NCBI GenBank assembly: GCA_964654855.1
Contig: CAZZJS010000001.1
Location: 393,166-457,165, forward strand
Direction of reading: 5' to 3'
Length of the DNA stretch: 64,000 nt
Origin: JALZUV01 sp964654855
GTDB taxonomy: Bacteria > Pseudomonadota > Alphaproteobacteria > Rickettsiales > JALZUV01
Made by a program: the position numbers and the translations under genes. Below the pieces are notes generated by a model. That model had not been told where the DNA came from. It saw only the letters and a program-made list of their open reading frames with translations, and did not search any database. Below, in pieces: positions 36,707 to 44,566 of this stretch. How positions within the stretch are numbered: the stretch's first letter is position 1; the number at the start of each line of letters is the position of its first letter.

Positions 36707-37263
36707 TAAACGCTCATAATATCCTTTTCTTTAACCGCGAGTAGCTCATCTACTTTAGCAACATGCTTATCGGTTAGGTCTTGGATATCGTTGCTAGCCT
36801 TCTTTAGCTCATCTTCAGAAATCTCTTTGTCTTTTTCGAGTTTCTTATAGTGATCCATTCCGTCGCGGCGGATATTACGGATATTAATACGCGTCTGCTC
36901 AGCATATTTACCGGCTACTTTTACCATCTCTGTACGACGTTCTTCGGTCATATCGGGGATTGGAATACGTACGAGCTGTCCGTCGGCTGATGGATTCACA
37001 CCAAGTTGTGCGGCAGTAATTGCTTTTTCAACGGCCTTCACATTATCTTTATCCCAGACGCTCACGCTAAGGAGGCGAGGCTCTGGTGCGCTGACGGTAC
37101 CCACTTGGGCGAGTGGCATCATGCTGCCATAAACTTCCACCATCACTGGATCAAGCAGGCTAGGGTTAGCACGGCCTGCACGCAAACCGCTTAATTCTTT
37201 TTCATAAGCGTTGATTGATTTTTCCATACGAGTGGGTAGGGCAGAGAGGTCGTTATCGCTCAT
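36706..37263 (-). CDS. frr: Ribosome recycling factor
   Basis: Splits post-termination ribosomes together with EF-G. The 185 residues start with MEKSINAYEKELSGLRAGRANPS-type sequence after a short lead, followed by RIPIPDMTEERRTEMVK and the long helical arms (RRDGMDHYKKLEKDKEISED). It normally follows pyrH directly; here a gene on the other strand intervenes, so frr must have its own promoter or be read through it. Confidence 0.98.
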   Translation of the reverse strand: MSDNDLSALPTRMEKSINAYEKELSGLRAGRANPSLLDPVMVEVYGSMMPLAQVGTVSAPEPRLLSVSVWDKDNVKAVEKAITAAQLGVNPSADGQLVRIPIPDMTEERRTEMVKVAGKYAEQTRINIRNIRRDGMDHYKKLEKDKEISEDELKKASNDIQDLTDKHVAKVDELLAVKEKDIMSV

Positions 37264-37430
37264 AATTAGGGCTTCCTTCGTTAAGCTATGTTCATTTCTG
37301 GCCGCAAGATAGTGGTTTTACTGTGTTGAAGCAATGGGAAAGCCAGATGATACATGTTAAAAAACGTTCATAATACCTTAATATTCCTATGATATCTTGT
37401 TTAGGAAAGAAAATTCTCAGGGAGTGAATT

Positions 37431-37724
37431 ATGAGTCAAACAAATGCAAATCATACAGCCGCGGGTTATATCGCTGCATTTATAAATGATACACAAAACC
37501 GTGAAAGCAGAGATTGCTGCATTGGTAGAGATTTAGCCAGCAGTCAGGTTCCTACTGGTCTTGCTCAGCAATGGACGGAAATGAGAGATGCGGGAGACTT
37601 AACACCGCAAGTCGTAGTTGATGAACTAAAGAAGAATGATATTGAAATAGGGTATGCAGCAGTAAAAACTGCTGAAGCTGGTTTTGATAATAGTGTGCAT
37701 CGTTCAGAAGCGCTGAGTCGGTAG
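37431..37724 (+). CDS. Hypothetical 97-residue protein between pyrH and frr
   Basis: No family recognised. The product is soluble, with no signal or membrane segment and a Cys-Cys pair at residues 29-30 (ESRDCCIGRDLA). The second half looks helical (VVVDELKKNDIEIGYAAVKTAE). A clear Shine-Dalgarno (CAGGGAG, 8 bases before the ATG) supports translation. It lies antisense to, and within, the otherwise conserved pyrH-frr operon; a 167-bp AT-rich region upstream must contain promoters for both it and frr. I cannot suggest a function. Confidence 0.7.
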   Translation: MSQTNANHTAAGYIAAFINDTQNRESRDCCIGRDLASSQVPTGLAQQWTEMRDAGDLTPQVVVDELKKNDIEIGYAAVKTAEAGFDNSVHRSEALSR

Positions 37725-37745
37725 CTAGATCCTAAATCTGACAGA

Positions 37746-38498
37746 TTACTTTTCAATAATTGTATAGCGGCCTTGGCCACAGACGACTTTGGCGAATTGG
37801 CCTTGCTCGTGGATGGAGAAAACCAAAATCGGAATATCGTTTTCGCGAGCGAGCGAGATGGCGGAAGCATCCATCACCTTTAAATCATCGGCTAAGACGG
37901 TGCGATAGGTAAGTTTCTCTAAACGTTTCGCCTCAGGATTTGTTTTTGGATCAGAATCGTAGACACCATCAACTTGAGTGCCTTTGAGCAAAGCATCGCA
38001 ATTCATTTCAACAGCACGTAGAGCGGCTGCAGTATCGGTGGTGAAGAAGGGATTGCCTGTTCCCGCGGCGAAAATTACCACGCGACCTTGCTCCATATGA
38101 CGATCCGCACGGCGTTTAATATAAGGTTCGGCAATTTCCATCATGTGAATGGCGGATTGCACGCGGGTTTCGCATTCTAATTGCTCAAGGATATTCTGAA
38201 CCGCCAGTGCGTTCATCACAGTCGCTAACATGCCCATATAGTCAGCATTAGCACGCTCCATGCCGGCTTCAGCGGCACTCATTCCACGGAAGATATTCCC
38301 GCCGCCTACCACGAGGCAGACTTCAACGCCCATATCTACAACGGTTTTAATATCCTCACAGATACGTTTGATAATTTTGAGATCTTGCCCATATTCCTTA
38401 TCGCCCATTAAGGCTTCTCCAGAAATTTTGATCATCACCCGATTATAAATGGGTGTAAGAGAGGCGGATGCGTTAGTCGCAGTTGCGGTATTGCTCAT
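37746..38498 (-). CDS. pyrH: UMP kinase
   Basis: Phosphorylates UMP to UDP in the cytoplasm. The 250 residues start with a short Ser/Ala/Thr extension, then RVMIKISGEALMGD. Other motifs are EVCLVVGGGNIFRG, VVIFAAGTGNPFFTTDTAAALRA and GVYDSDPKTNPEAKR. Length is slightly more than usual owing to the N-terminal extension; the family start would be near residue 15. rpsB and tsf are not seen upstream. Confidence 0.97.
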   Translation of the reverse strand: MSNTATATNASASLTPIYNRVMIKISGEALMGDKEYGQDLKIIKRICEDIKTVVDMGVEVCLVVGGGNIFRGMSAAEAGMERANADYMGMLATVMNALAVQNILEQLECETRVQSAIHMMEIAEPYIKRRADRHMEQGRVVIFAAGTGNPFFTTDTAAALRAVEMNCDALLKGTQVDGVYDSDPKTNPEAKRLEKLTYRTVLADDLKVMDASAISLARENDIPILVFSIHEQGQFAKVVCGQGRYTIIEK

Positions 38499-38558
38499 AA
38501 AGGGAATGAATAACGCAGTATGAGCGGTGCGGCAATAGCTGATCTACGCGGCATTGGT

Positions 38559-38567
38559 TTATCCACA
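38559..38567 (+). promoter_or_regulatory. DnaA-box sequence upstream of pyrH
   Basis: Strict DnaA box TTATCCACA in the divergent intergenic region between pyrH and the 38674 gene. It is an isolated site, 16 bases before a Pho-box-like element. Binding is not shown. Confidence 0.5.
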
Positions 38568-38582
38568 GGTGCTTTGGAATAA

Positions 38583-38628
38583 TTGTCACAAAACTGTCAT
38601 ACTACAGGCGCAGTGAATTGCTTATAAT
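38583..38628 (+). promoter_or_regulatory. Pho-box-like promoter of the 38674 gene
   Basis: TTGTCAC (38583-38589) and CTGTCAT (38594-38600) are direct repeats 11 bp apart with an AAAA spacer, matching the PhoB consensus CTGTCAT-N4-CTGTCAY. A perfect -10 hexamer TATAAT lies at 38623-38628, 22 bp after the second repeat. That is about one helical turn further than in classical PhoB promoters. It reads toward the plus-strand gene. Confidence 0.6.
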
Positions 38629-38673
38629 ACCGTAATTTTTTAACTCTGTTCCGATTTATTGGAATGATTTTTA

Positions 38674-39168
38674 GTGCCTTTTGCACTCAATATTATCTAT
38701 CGGAACATACAAATTCATTTAATTATGAAAAAAATGACTGTTATTAAGTATGTTGGAATTGTCGTCACAGCGACAATACACGAGGAATCCATAAATATTT
38801 GGATTGCAAACCTCAGAAACGACTTTCAAAGAATTACTTTGACTTCCGAGACTGAGGATCTTGCCAAGATGGAAGTGAAGGATGGACATCAATCTTTTCC
38901 GTTTGAGCCCAAACACCCATCTCGCTTGAGGGTAGAGGGGTTGGTTCATCAAAAAGGAGGAGACAAGCAAATTCATGCAGTTCCAAGTTTAGGTTCAGCT
39001 TACCTCTTCTTGAGAGTGAAGAAGGATGAGGAATTAACCTTCACCTTGACGGGTGGATTTGGTTGGGAAAACTCTGTTGATATTAAAATTCAACAAGGGG
39101 TTTTTGAGGCAATAGGGATGCCCCCCGGTAACGGCAGAGTATGGCAAAGCCCCGTGTTTGAGTTTTAA
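38674..39168 (+). CDS. Hypothetical protein behind a Pho-box-like promoter
   Basis: No family recognised. The frame opens with GTG at 38674 (GGAA 9 bases upstream), giving 164 residues. An ATG at 38725 would give 147 residues starting MKKMTVIKYVGIVV, but it has no Shine-Dalgarno. The body is beta-rich with charged surface segments (HPSRLRVEGLVHQKGG, FLRVKKDEELTFTLTGGFGW) and no Cys. The N-terminal hydrophobicity is too weak for a confident signal peptide. It stands alone between divergent pyrH and convergent DUF2333 and has a strong terminator. Codon choice looks less uniform than in the flanking core genes, by eye only. Confidence 0.7.
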   Translation: MPFALNIIYRNIQIHLIMKKMTVIKYVGIVVTATIHEESINIWIANLRNDFQRITLTSETEDLAKMEVKDGHQSFPFEPKHPSRLRVEGLVHQKGGDKQIHAVPSLGSAYLFLRVKKDEELTFTLTGGFGWENSVDIKIQQGVFEAIGMPPGNGRVWQSPVFEF

Positions 39169-39177
39169 GGTCACTTC

Positions 39178-39220
39178 AAAAAATCCGCTACCGCAGTAAT
39201 GCAGTGGTGGATTTTTTATT
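39178..39220 (+). terminator. Rho-independent terminator of the 38674 gene
   Basis: AAAAAATCCGCTACCGC and GCAGTGGTGGATTTTTT form a 17-bp stem with wobbles around AGTAAT. The stop codon of the convergent DUF2333 gene lies in the 3' arm, so it may work in both directions. Confidence 0.9.
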
Positions 39221-40202
39221 TCAGTAGTATCGAGCTAATTTCTTTCAATTGCGTGCGAGCGCGTAGCAAATAGAACCCCATCGCGTTTAGGTGGTTGGGC
39301 AAAAACTGGCTATCAGGCGCATTGTTGAAGATGAAGAAATTGGAGAGTTCAGAGCCTGCGCGCATGGATTCTTCCATTTGATCCCACGAGCTTGCGACTT
39401 GTTTCTCATCAATCACTTGAGCAAAATCATAGCGCATGGCTTTGAGCAGCATGTGATAGGCATACATTTTACCTTTAATATCGTAATAAATTTCATCCGC
39501 TTCTAAATCGACATAGGGACGATTTTTGCCATCGATACGTTCAGCGATAGCGGCGCTAGCAGAGCCGATATCAGAGGCGATACGTTCTAATGTTTGCTGC
39601 AGGTTATCGGCGCGGCGCTCAAAAGTGGCATCACCTTTAGCTAGTCGTTCATTATATTTTCTGAATGATTTTGCGACAGCGCGATATTGCTTTTCGCTTG
39701 AAGCCGTGGGTATCAAAGAAACGGACGGATTCCATACCCATACATCCGGCGGATACTTCATAAGTCCAGCAGCATTATCCAAATCTTCATCAATACGGCT
39801 AGAGCCACGAGTACGGCCGATCTGATCTGATAGCTCAATTGAAAAACGCGAAAGCGCAGCCGTGATACCGCGTTGATAGGCTGGCATGCGATCTAACCAA
39901 GCACCCGGTAAAAACCATGGATCATTCGGCGTCCAATGATGGGTACGAGTTTCACGCTCAATTAATGCAATTGCAGTGGCGACGGAATGGCTGGCCACCA
40001 TCTCTCGCGGAGATTCTGGCAAGTAGGCGGAAAGGTCAAGTGCAGTGGAATCGTCAATCTCATTTACCCAAATCATGCTTACAGGGATAAGAATGAGTAA
40101 AATAAGAACGAAAATATTAGCGGCACCCTTCACAAAGGAGGTGGGCAGCAGGAGCATCCATTCTTTAAGGCGTAGAACAATAAGTGCGAGAGTTGTTTTC
40201 AT
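39216..40202 (-). CDS. DUF2333 family membrane-anchored protein
   Basis: Conserved proteobacterial protein of unknown function, 328 residues. One N-terminal membrane helix (about residues 25-45, NIFVLILLILIPVSMIWV) is followed by a large, mostly helical, probably periplasmic domain. The DUF2333 pattern HHWTPNDPWFLPGAWLDRM and GITAALSRFSIELSDQIGR is visible. I chose the ATG at 40202 with AAGG upstream; the longer frame would overlap the divergent metal-exporter gene and consists of non-family residues. Confidence 0.9.
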   Translation of the reverse strand: MKTTLALIVLRLKEWMLLLPTSFVKGAANIFVLILLILIPVSMIWVNEIDDSTALDLSAYLPESPREMVASHSVATAIALIERETRTHHWTPNDPWFLPGAWLDRMPAYQRGITAALSRFSIELSDQIGRTRGSSRIDEDLDNAAGLMKYPPDVWVWNPSVSLIPTASSEKQYRAVAKSFRKYNERLAKGDATFERRADNLQQTLERIASDIGSASAAIAERIDGKNRPYVDLEADEIYYDIKGKMYAYHMLLKAMRYDFAQVIDEKQVASSWDQMEESMRAGSELSNFFIFNNAPDSQFLPNHLNAMGFYLLRARTQLKEISSILLK

Positions 40203-40235
40203 AAACCTTATGTAAGTGATTTTCTGCTTTGTGCA

Positions 40236-41150
40236 ATGAAAGATAACGATTATGGTTCCACGATGCATCATCATGATCACGGACATCACCATCACGAAAT
40301 GAATATCAAAGCCATAGCACTCCCCATTGTGCTATCGATTTTTTTGGTCGCTTTGAAGGTTTATGGTTGGCGTGAAACAGATTCTGTCAGCTTGCTTTCG
40401 TCGTTACTTGATTCAGGAATGGATATTTTAGTTTCGATGATGAATTTAGCGGCAGTGCTTTATGCAGCGAAACCAGCTGATGACGATCATCGTCATGGTC
40501 ATACGTCAATTGAAGATATCGTGGGATTGGTGCAGGCCAGCTTCATTGCGGCTTCAGGGCTGTTCTTGCTTTATGAGGCGGTGAAGCGATTTGTAAATCC
40601 GACAGAGGTGCAAAACCCTGAAACGGGCATTGGTGTGTTAGTGGTATCAATGATCGTGCCGTTTATCATTGTGATGTATCAGCGTATGACGCTGAAAAAA
40701 ACAAAGTCGGTCGTGTTGGAGGCAGATTCACTGCATTACATGACTGATATGTTAATGAATGCTCTTATCATCGTATCGATTTACATTGCGTCGATGCAGG
40801 GGCTTGGTTTGGTTGATCCGATTTTAGGGACCTTGATTGCAGGTTATATTTTATGGTCAGCAGGTAAAATAGGTATCCGTGCTTTTAACCACCTGATGGA
40901 TAAAGAGGTGCCGGAAGAAGAATATCTCAAGATTGTAGAGATTATCAAAGCGCATGAGGGAGCGTTAGGCTTTCACGCCCTGAAAACTCGCTATAGCGGC
41001 AGCAAAATGTTCGTGCAGCTGCATTTGGATGTAGATGCTAGCTTAAACTTGCGCGATGCGCATGATATTGCTGATGGTCTAGAACAAAAGCTAGAAACTG
41101 CTTTCCACGATGCCGAAGTAATCGTGCATTTGGATCCGAAAGAGGTTTAG
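40236..41150 (+). CDS. Cation diffusion facilitator (FieF/CzcD-like) metal exporter
   Basis: Proton-coupled exporter of divalent metals such as Zn(II), Fe(II) or Cd(II). The 304 residues have a His-rich N-terminus (MHHHDHGHHHHEM), six membrane helices and metal site A residues in LLDSGMDILVS and LEADSLHYMTDMLMN. A C-terminal cytoplasmic ferredoxin-like domain follows (GFHALKTRYSGSKMFVQLHLDVD). The first ATG is 40236, with 40263 as an alternative; neither has a clear Shine-Dalgarno. The next gene encodes a ferritin-like protein on the other strand, which may hint at iron. Confidence 0.93.
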   Translation: MKDNDYGSTMHHHDHGHHHHEMNIKAIALPIVLSIFLVALKVYGWRETDSVSLLSSLLDSGMDILVSMMNLAAVLYAAKPADDDHRHGHTSIEDIVGLVQASFIAASGLFLLYEAVKRFVNPTEVQNPETGIGVLVVSMIVPFIIVMYQRMTLKKTKSVVLEADSLHYMTDMLMNALIIVSIYIASMQGLGLVDPILGTLIAGYILWSAGKIGIRAFNHLMDKEVPEEEYLKIVEIIKAHEGALGFHALKTRYSGSKMFVQLHLDVDASLNLRDAHDIADGLEQKLETAFHDAEVIVHLDPKEV

Positions 41151-41611
41151 CTCGCGCGGATAGATTCCGTATCACCTGGTGCGCGAAGCATTTTATCTAC
41201 TTCGCCAATATGTAATTCTTCTTCGTGGATTAGTTTGCGCGCATATTCTTCTAGCATTACGGACTTGCCCTCAACGAGTTCGAGCAAATCACGATAGAGT
41301 TGAAGTCCCGCATTCTCATGCTCAAGTGATTCACGTAAGATATCACCAATATCGTGATTATGAGTTTCCAGCAACTCGCCAATACCAAGTGACGGGTGGC
41401 CGCCAAGATGCGTAATCATTTCACCTGCTTCTTGCGCGTGAGCCATTGACTCAGTCGCTTGAGAACGCAACCAGCTTACAATCGGAATACGGTTATAGCC
41501 AAAGACCATGAGGGAGTAGTGCATATAGCGCACGGTACCAGCAAGCTCTGCTTCCAAAATTTTATTAAGAATTTCAATGACTTCGTCTTTATTTATATCG
41601 CTTGGGTTCAT
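41147..41611 (-). CDS. Bacterioferritin-like diiron protein
   Basis: Ferritin-superfamily four-helix protein of 154 residues, likely storing or detoxifying iron. Glu/His metal ligands are visible in ILEAELAGTVRYMHYSL, ATESMAHAQEAGEMITHLGG, ESLEHENAGLQLY and LIHEEELHIGEV. The second ligand pair reads E-S-M-A-H rather than the usual E-x-x-H, a pattern shared with a distinct bacterioferritin-like subfamily. The Met at the haem position of Bfr may be retained. It is last in a purC-purS-bfr run. Confidence 0.88.
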   Translation of the reverse strand: MNPSDINKDEVIEILNKILEAELAGTVRYMHYSLMVFGYNRIPIVSWLRSQATESMAHAQEAGEMITHLGGHPSLGIGELLETHNHDIGDILRESLEHENAGLQLYRDLLELVEGKSVMLEEYARKLIHEEELHIGEVDKMLRAPGDTESIRAS

Positions 41612-41630
41612 GGTCTTTCTTCTATCTTGC

Positions 41631-41873
41631 TTAAGCTACTAATTCAATCTCGTAATCTTCGATCACGGTATTTGCGAGAAGCTTTTCACACATATCTTTA
41701 AGAGATGCTTCCGCTTTGGCTTTATCGGTCTCGGCTAAATCCAGCTCGATAATTTTGCCTTGGCGTGCGCTTTCCACTCCATCAAAACCGAGGTGAGTAA
41801 GTGTATTTTCAATCGCTTTGCCTTGTGGGTCTAACACGCCGTTTTTCAGGGTAACAATAACTTTTGCTTTCAT
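41631..41873 (-). CDS. purS: Phosphoribosylformylglycinamidine synthase subunit PurS
   Basis: Small structural subunit of the three-part PurLQS amidotransferase in purine synthesis. The 80 residues read KAKVIVTLKNGVLDPQGKAI followed by FDGVESARQGKIIELDL, the PurS pattern. It lies 11 bases after purC. The partners purQ and purL do not follow in this window, which is unusual, since purS is normally next to purQ. Confidence 0.96.
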   Translation of the reverse strand: MKAKVIVTLKNGVLDPQGKAIENTLTHLGFDGVESARQGKIIELDLAETDKAKAEASLKDMCEKLLANTVIEDYEIELVA

Positions 41874-41884
41874 GGTGGTCTCTC

Positions 41885-42721
41885 TTATTTCTTTTTGCTG
41901 CTTTTGCGGCCGCCAGTCTTCTTGATTGGCTTGCCTTTAACTTCTTTAGCCGTTTGTTCGGTCGAAATCACTTCGGCCTCAGGCAACACGCCTAAACGAC
42001 GAGCAACTTCTTGATAAGCGGCAGTCATATCGCCAAGATCGTGGCGAAATACGTCTTTATCGAGGCGTTCGTTGGTTTCGACATCCCATAGGCGGCAGCT
42101 ATCAGGGCTAATTTCATCAGCTAGCAGGATATAGATGCCTTCTTCGTCATAGATACGGCCAAATTCGATTTTGAAATCGAGTAGTGATAGGCCAACACCG
42201 CGGAATAATCCGCTCAAGAAGTCATTAATGCGAAGCGCTAGGCTGTGCATCTCGTCTAACTCAGCAGGGTCTGCGAGGTTAAGCGCAAAAATATGTTCAT
42301 CGGTAATGAGTGGGTCGCCCAACTCATCTGATTTTAAGAACCATTCTACGATTGGGTAGGGTAGCGGATCGCCTTCTTCCATTTTGAAACGTTTGGCGAA
42401 GCTGCCCGCGATACGGTTACGTACAATTACTTCGATCGGAATAATATCCACTTCACGCACCAATTGTTCACGCATATTAATGGCTTTGATAAAGTGAGTT
42501 GGGATACCCATTTCCATCAAGCGCAGCATCAAAAATTCAGAGATACGGTTATTGAGAATACCCTTACCGCTCATAATCTCCATTTTTTCATTATTAAAGG
42601 CGGTCGTGTCATCCTTAAAGTGCTGGATAATCGTTCCAGGCTCTGGCCCTTCAAAAAGCTGTTTCGCTTTTCCCTCATAGAGCATTTTGCCTTTGGTTTT
42701 TGCCTTTGCCATCGTCTTCAT
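41885..42721 (-). CDS. purC: SAICAR synthetase
   Basis: Phosphoribosylaminoimidazole-succinocarboxamide synthase, step 7/8 of purine synthesis. The 278 residues contain KMLYEGKAKQLFEGP, IIQHFKDDTTAFN, VIVRNRIAGSFAKRF and the signature LLDFKIEFGR. A Lys-rich tail (GGRKSSKKK) and a short extra N-terminus are present; an internal ATG at residue 4 may be the true start. Co-directional with purS. Confidence 0.97.
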   Translation of the reverse strand: MKTMAKAKTKGKMLYEGKAKQLFEGPEPGTIIQHFKDDTTAFNNEKMEIMSGKGILNNRISEFLMLRLMEMGIPTHFIKAINMREQLVREVDIIPIEVIVRNRIAGSFAKRFKMEEGDPLPYPIVEWFLKSDELGDPLITDEHIFALNLADPAELDEMHSLALRINDFLSGLFRGVGLSLLDFKIEFGRIYDEEGIYILLADEISPDSCRLWDVETNERLDKDVFRHDLGDMTAAYQEVARRLGVLPEAEVISTEQTAKEVKGKPIKKTGGRKSSKKK

Positions 42722-42813
42722 TCCCTTGCTTTCAATGATGAAAGCCTTATGTTTGCATCAAGTAAGCAGCTTGCTTAGCTAAAAATGACCAAAAAGAAAA
42801 GGAATATCCCGCT

Positions 42814-43131
42814 ATGAGCATGGAAGAACGTAAAAAAGGCCAAGAATCGAAATATGCTTTGGATAAAGAGCAGGAATTTAAAGTAATGGCGCGCCGTAAC
42901 AAGTTGCTCGGTCTATGGGCTGCGGGCGAGTTGAGTTATGATGATGCAAAAGCTGAAGATTACGCCAAGCAAGTTGTGTTGGCTGACTTTGATGAGCCAG
43001 GCGATGAAGATGTGTTCCGCAAAGTTCACGAAGATTTTCAAGCGGCAGGCTTAGAGCGTGAAGATGATATCCGCGCGAAAATGCAAGAGTTGATGGGTGT
43101 GGCGACAGAACAGATTATGAGCGACGGTTAA
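42814..43131 (+). CDS. F1Fo-ATPase zeta-subunit inhibitor (DUF1476)
   Basis: Alphaproteobacterial inhibitor of ATP hydrolysis by F1Fo-ATP synthase. The 105 residues begin MSMEERKKGQESKYALDKEQEFKV, with the family pattern RRNKLLGLWAAGEL and later HEDFQAAGLEREDDIRAKM. The charged N-terminus is the inhibitory helix in Paracoccus. It is a good taxonomic marker. It is monocistronic, divergent from purC and followed by a bidirectional terminator. Confidence 0.95.
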   Translation: MSMEERKKGQESKYALDKEQEFKVMARRNKLLGLWAAGELSYDDAKAEDYAKQVVLADFDEPGDEDVFRKVHEDFQAAGLEREDDIRAKMQELMGVATEQIMSDG

Positions 43132-43152
43132 ATTTTTACCTCACTTCATACG

Positions 43153-43180
43153 AAAAAGGGCGCCTAGAGCGCCCTTTTTT
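43153..43180. terminator. Bidirectional terminator after the zeta inhibitor gene
   Basis: AAAAAGGGCGC and GCGCCCTTTTTT form a stem with a CTAGA loop, flanked by A and T runs, between genes ending at 43131 (plus) and 43203 (minus). Confidence 0.94.
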
Positions 43181-43202
43181 ATTAATCATGCAATTGTTTG
43201 TT

Positions 43203-44501
43203 TTAATTTACAATTTTCAGCTTCAGCACATCTTTGTTTTTGGCAAGCTGTGTGCCACGTACTCCGTTAAAGGCAAGGCCTGCGGTGATATCTGCGCTTG
43301 CTTCAACCAGTAGGTCGTCCTCATCAATTTCAAAGAATGGCATAGCCACCGAGCGATAGAAGAGGCGATTCTCAAAACGTAGATCATTATCAATCGCAAA
43401 GCATAGCTTGATGTCGCCGCCAAAGTTTTCTTTCAGCTTGCGATGGAGGATGTAATGCACTGTCTTGCCAGCAATGAAATTCACCATTGGGCTGCCATCA
43501 TGCGTGCTGTCTTTACGGCGTCGCGCCACTTTCTTTAAACGTTCCAGGTTCTTTTGGAAGCTGAATTGAGCAATTCCACCATGATCATTTACTTCAGATT
43601 GCACTTTTTCGGATGCGTTATTCAAGAAGATTGAGCTGGCAACAAGACAGTCTGCGGCATAGGGTAATGCAGCACTTTTCCATGCTTCTTCACGATCCAC
43701 TGCCATAAGCATTCGCCCCGTAAGAAGCGGTAGGTAGATGCCTTCCACATGTCCCATAATTCGGTTGAACGGGATAATTGAGAGAAAGCGGGAAACATGA
43801 CCAAAAGATGGATATTCATGATTAGCGCGCTCTGTCGCAAACTTCACCTCTTCAGCGAGTTCACCCAATGAATAGTCATGGTGTTGGAACTCATTTACAT
43901 CGTTCCGACTGTAGAAGCGGCATAGTTTTTCACTATCGCTCAGTGCTTCTAACTGCTGTTCAAGCGTGATGCGGCGTTTGCCTTGATTCGCCAGATGTAG
44001 CATGTCATGCCAACCAAGCGTGGATACTTGTGTTTGATATTTATCAGGCTCATCTTGCAGCACCCAAAGTTGGCGCAATTGTGGAAGGAAAGGTAGCTGT
44101 TCGATAAGGTCGTTGCTCGCATCTAGATGATCTAGAATGAGTAGCTCAACTTGATTATCGGCAATAATCTGCTGTTGTTCTTCTGCACTGCTATTAACAG
44201 GGATGAGAATTGTTTTTCCTCCGCTCAATAACGCGCCAAAATGTGCCGCAATGGTTCGGAAAGAACTTTGGGCGACAATACCAATGGGTTTTGTTTCGCT
44301 ATTCTTGGTTTTCGAAATGCCGCGTGCAATGGTTTCCACTAACTCGGCTAGCTCTTTGTAGGTGTATTTACGCACCATATTGCCGCGAGGCTCAGCCAAG
44401 CAATGACGGTTAGGTTGCTGTTGCGCCAGTGTGAACAGGGCTCTCAGGGGATTCTCAAAAGAAAGTGCTAATGGAATCTTATTCTTATTGTTTTTTTCCA
44501 T
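43203..44501 (-). CDS. Degenerate acyl-CoA synthetase-like protein (probable pseudoenzyme)
   Basis: 432 residues that align by eye with the N-terminal domain of long-chain acyl-CoA synthetases (FadD15 type): YTYKELAELVETIARG, PIGIVAQSSFRTIAAHFGALLSGG, the mid-domain FLSIIPFNRIMGHVEGIYLPLLTGR and LHRKLKENFGGDIKLCFAID. The AMP-binding P-loop (TSGTTG-x-PKG) is absent; its place reads CRFYSRNDVNEFQHHDYS. The YGLTE motif is replaced by FFEIDEDDLLVE, and the C-terminal adenylation subdomain is missing. The frame is intact with no stop. It is therefore probably a non-catalytic or repurposed relative. Neighbours give no clue. Confidence 0.75.
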   Translation of the reverse strand: MEKNNKNKIPLALSFENPLRALFTLAQQQPNRHCLAEPRGNMVRKYTYKELAELVETIARGISKTKNSETKPIGIVAQSSFRTIAAHFGALLSGGKTILIPVNSSAEEQQQIIADNQVELLILDHLDASNDLIEQLPFLPQLRQLWVLQDEPDKYQTQVSTLGWHDMLHLANQGKRRITLEQQLEALSDSEKLCRFYSRNDVNEFQHHDYSLGELAEEVKFATERANHEYPSFGHVSRFLSIIPFNRIMGHVEGIYLPLLTGRMLMAVDREEAWKSAALPYAADCLVASSIFLNNASEKVQSEVNDHGGIAQFSFQKNLERLKKVARRRKDSTHDGSPMVNFIAGKTVHYILHRKLKENFGGDIKLCFAIDNDLRFENRLFYRSVAMPFFEIDEDDLLVEASADITAGLAFNGVRGTQLAKNKDVLKLKIVN

Positions 44502-44508
44502 AAGTTAC

Positions 44509-44538
44509 TTGTAGCTTAGAACCATCAAAAAGTATAGT
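44509..44538 (+). promoter_or_regulatory. Putative promoter of pepF
   Basis: TTGTAG (44509-44514), an 18-bp spacer, then TATAGT (44533-44538), between divergent genes and 28 bp before the pepF start. The hexamers are reasonable but not perfect. Confidence 0.4.
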
Positions 44539-44566
44539 TCCTAATGACGAACTCACAGGAGTAGAT

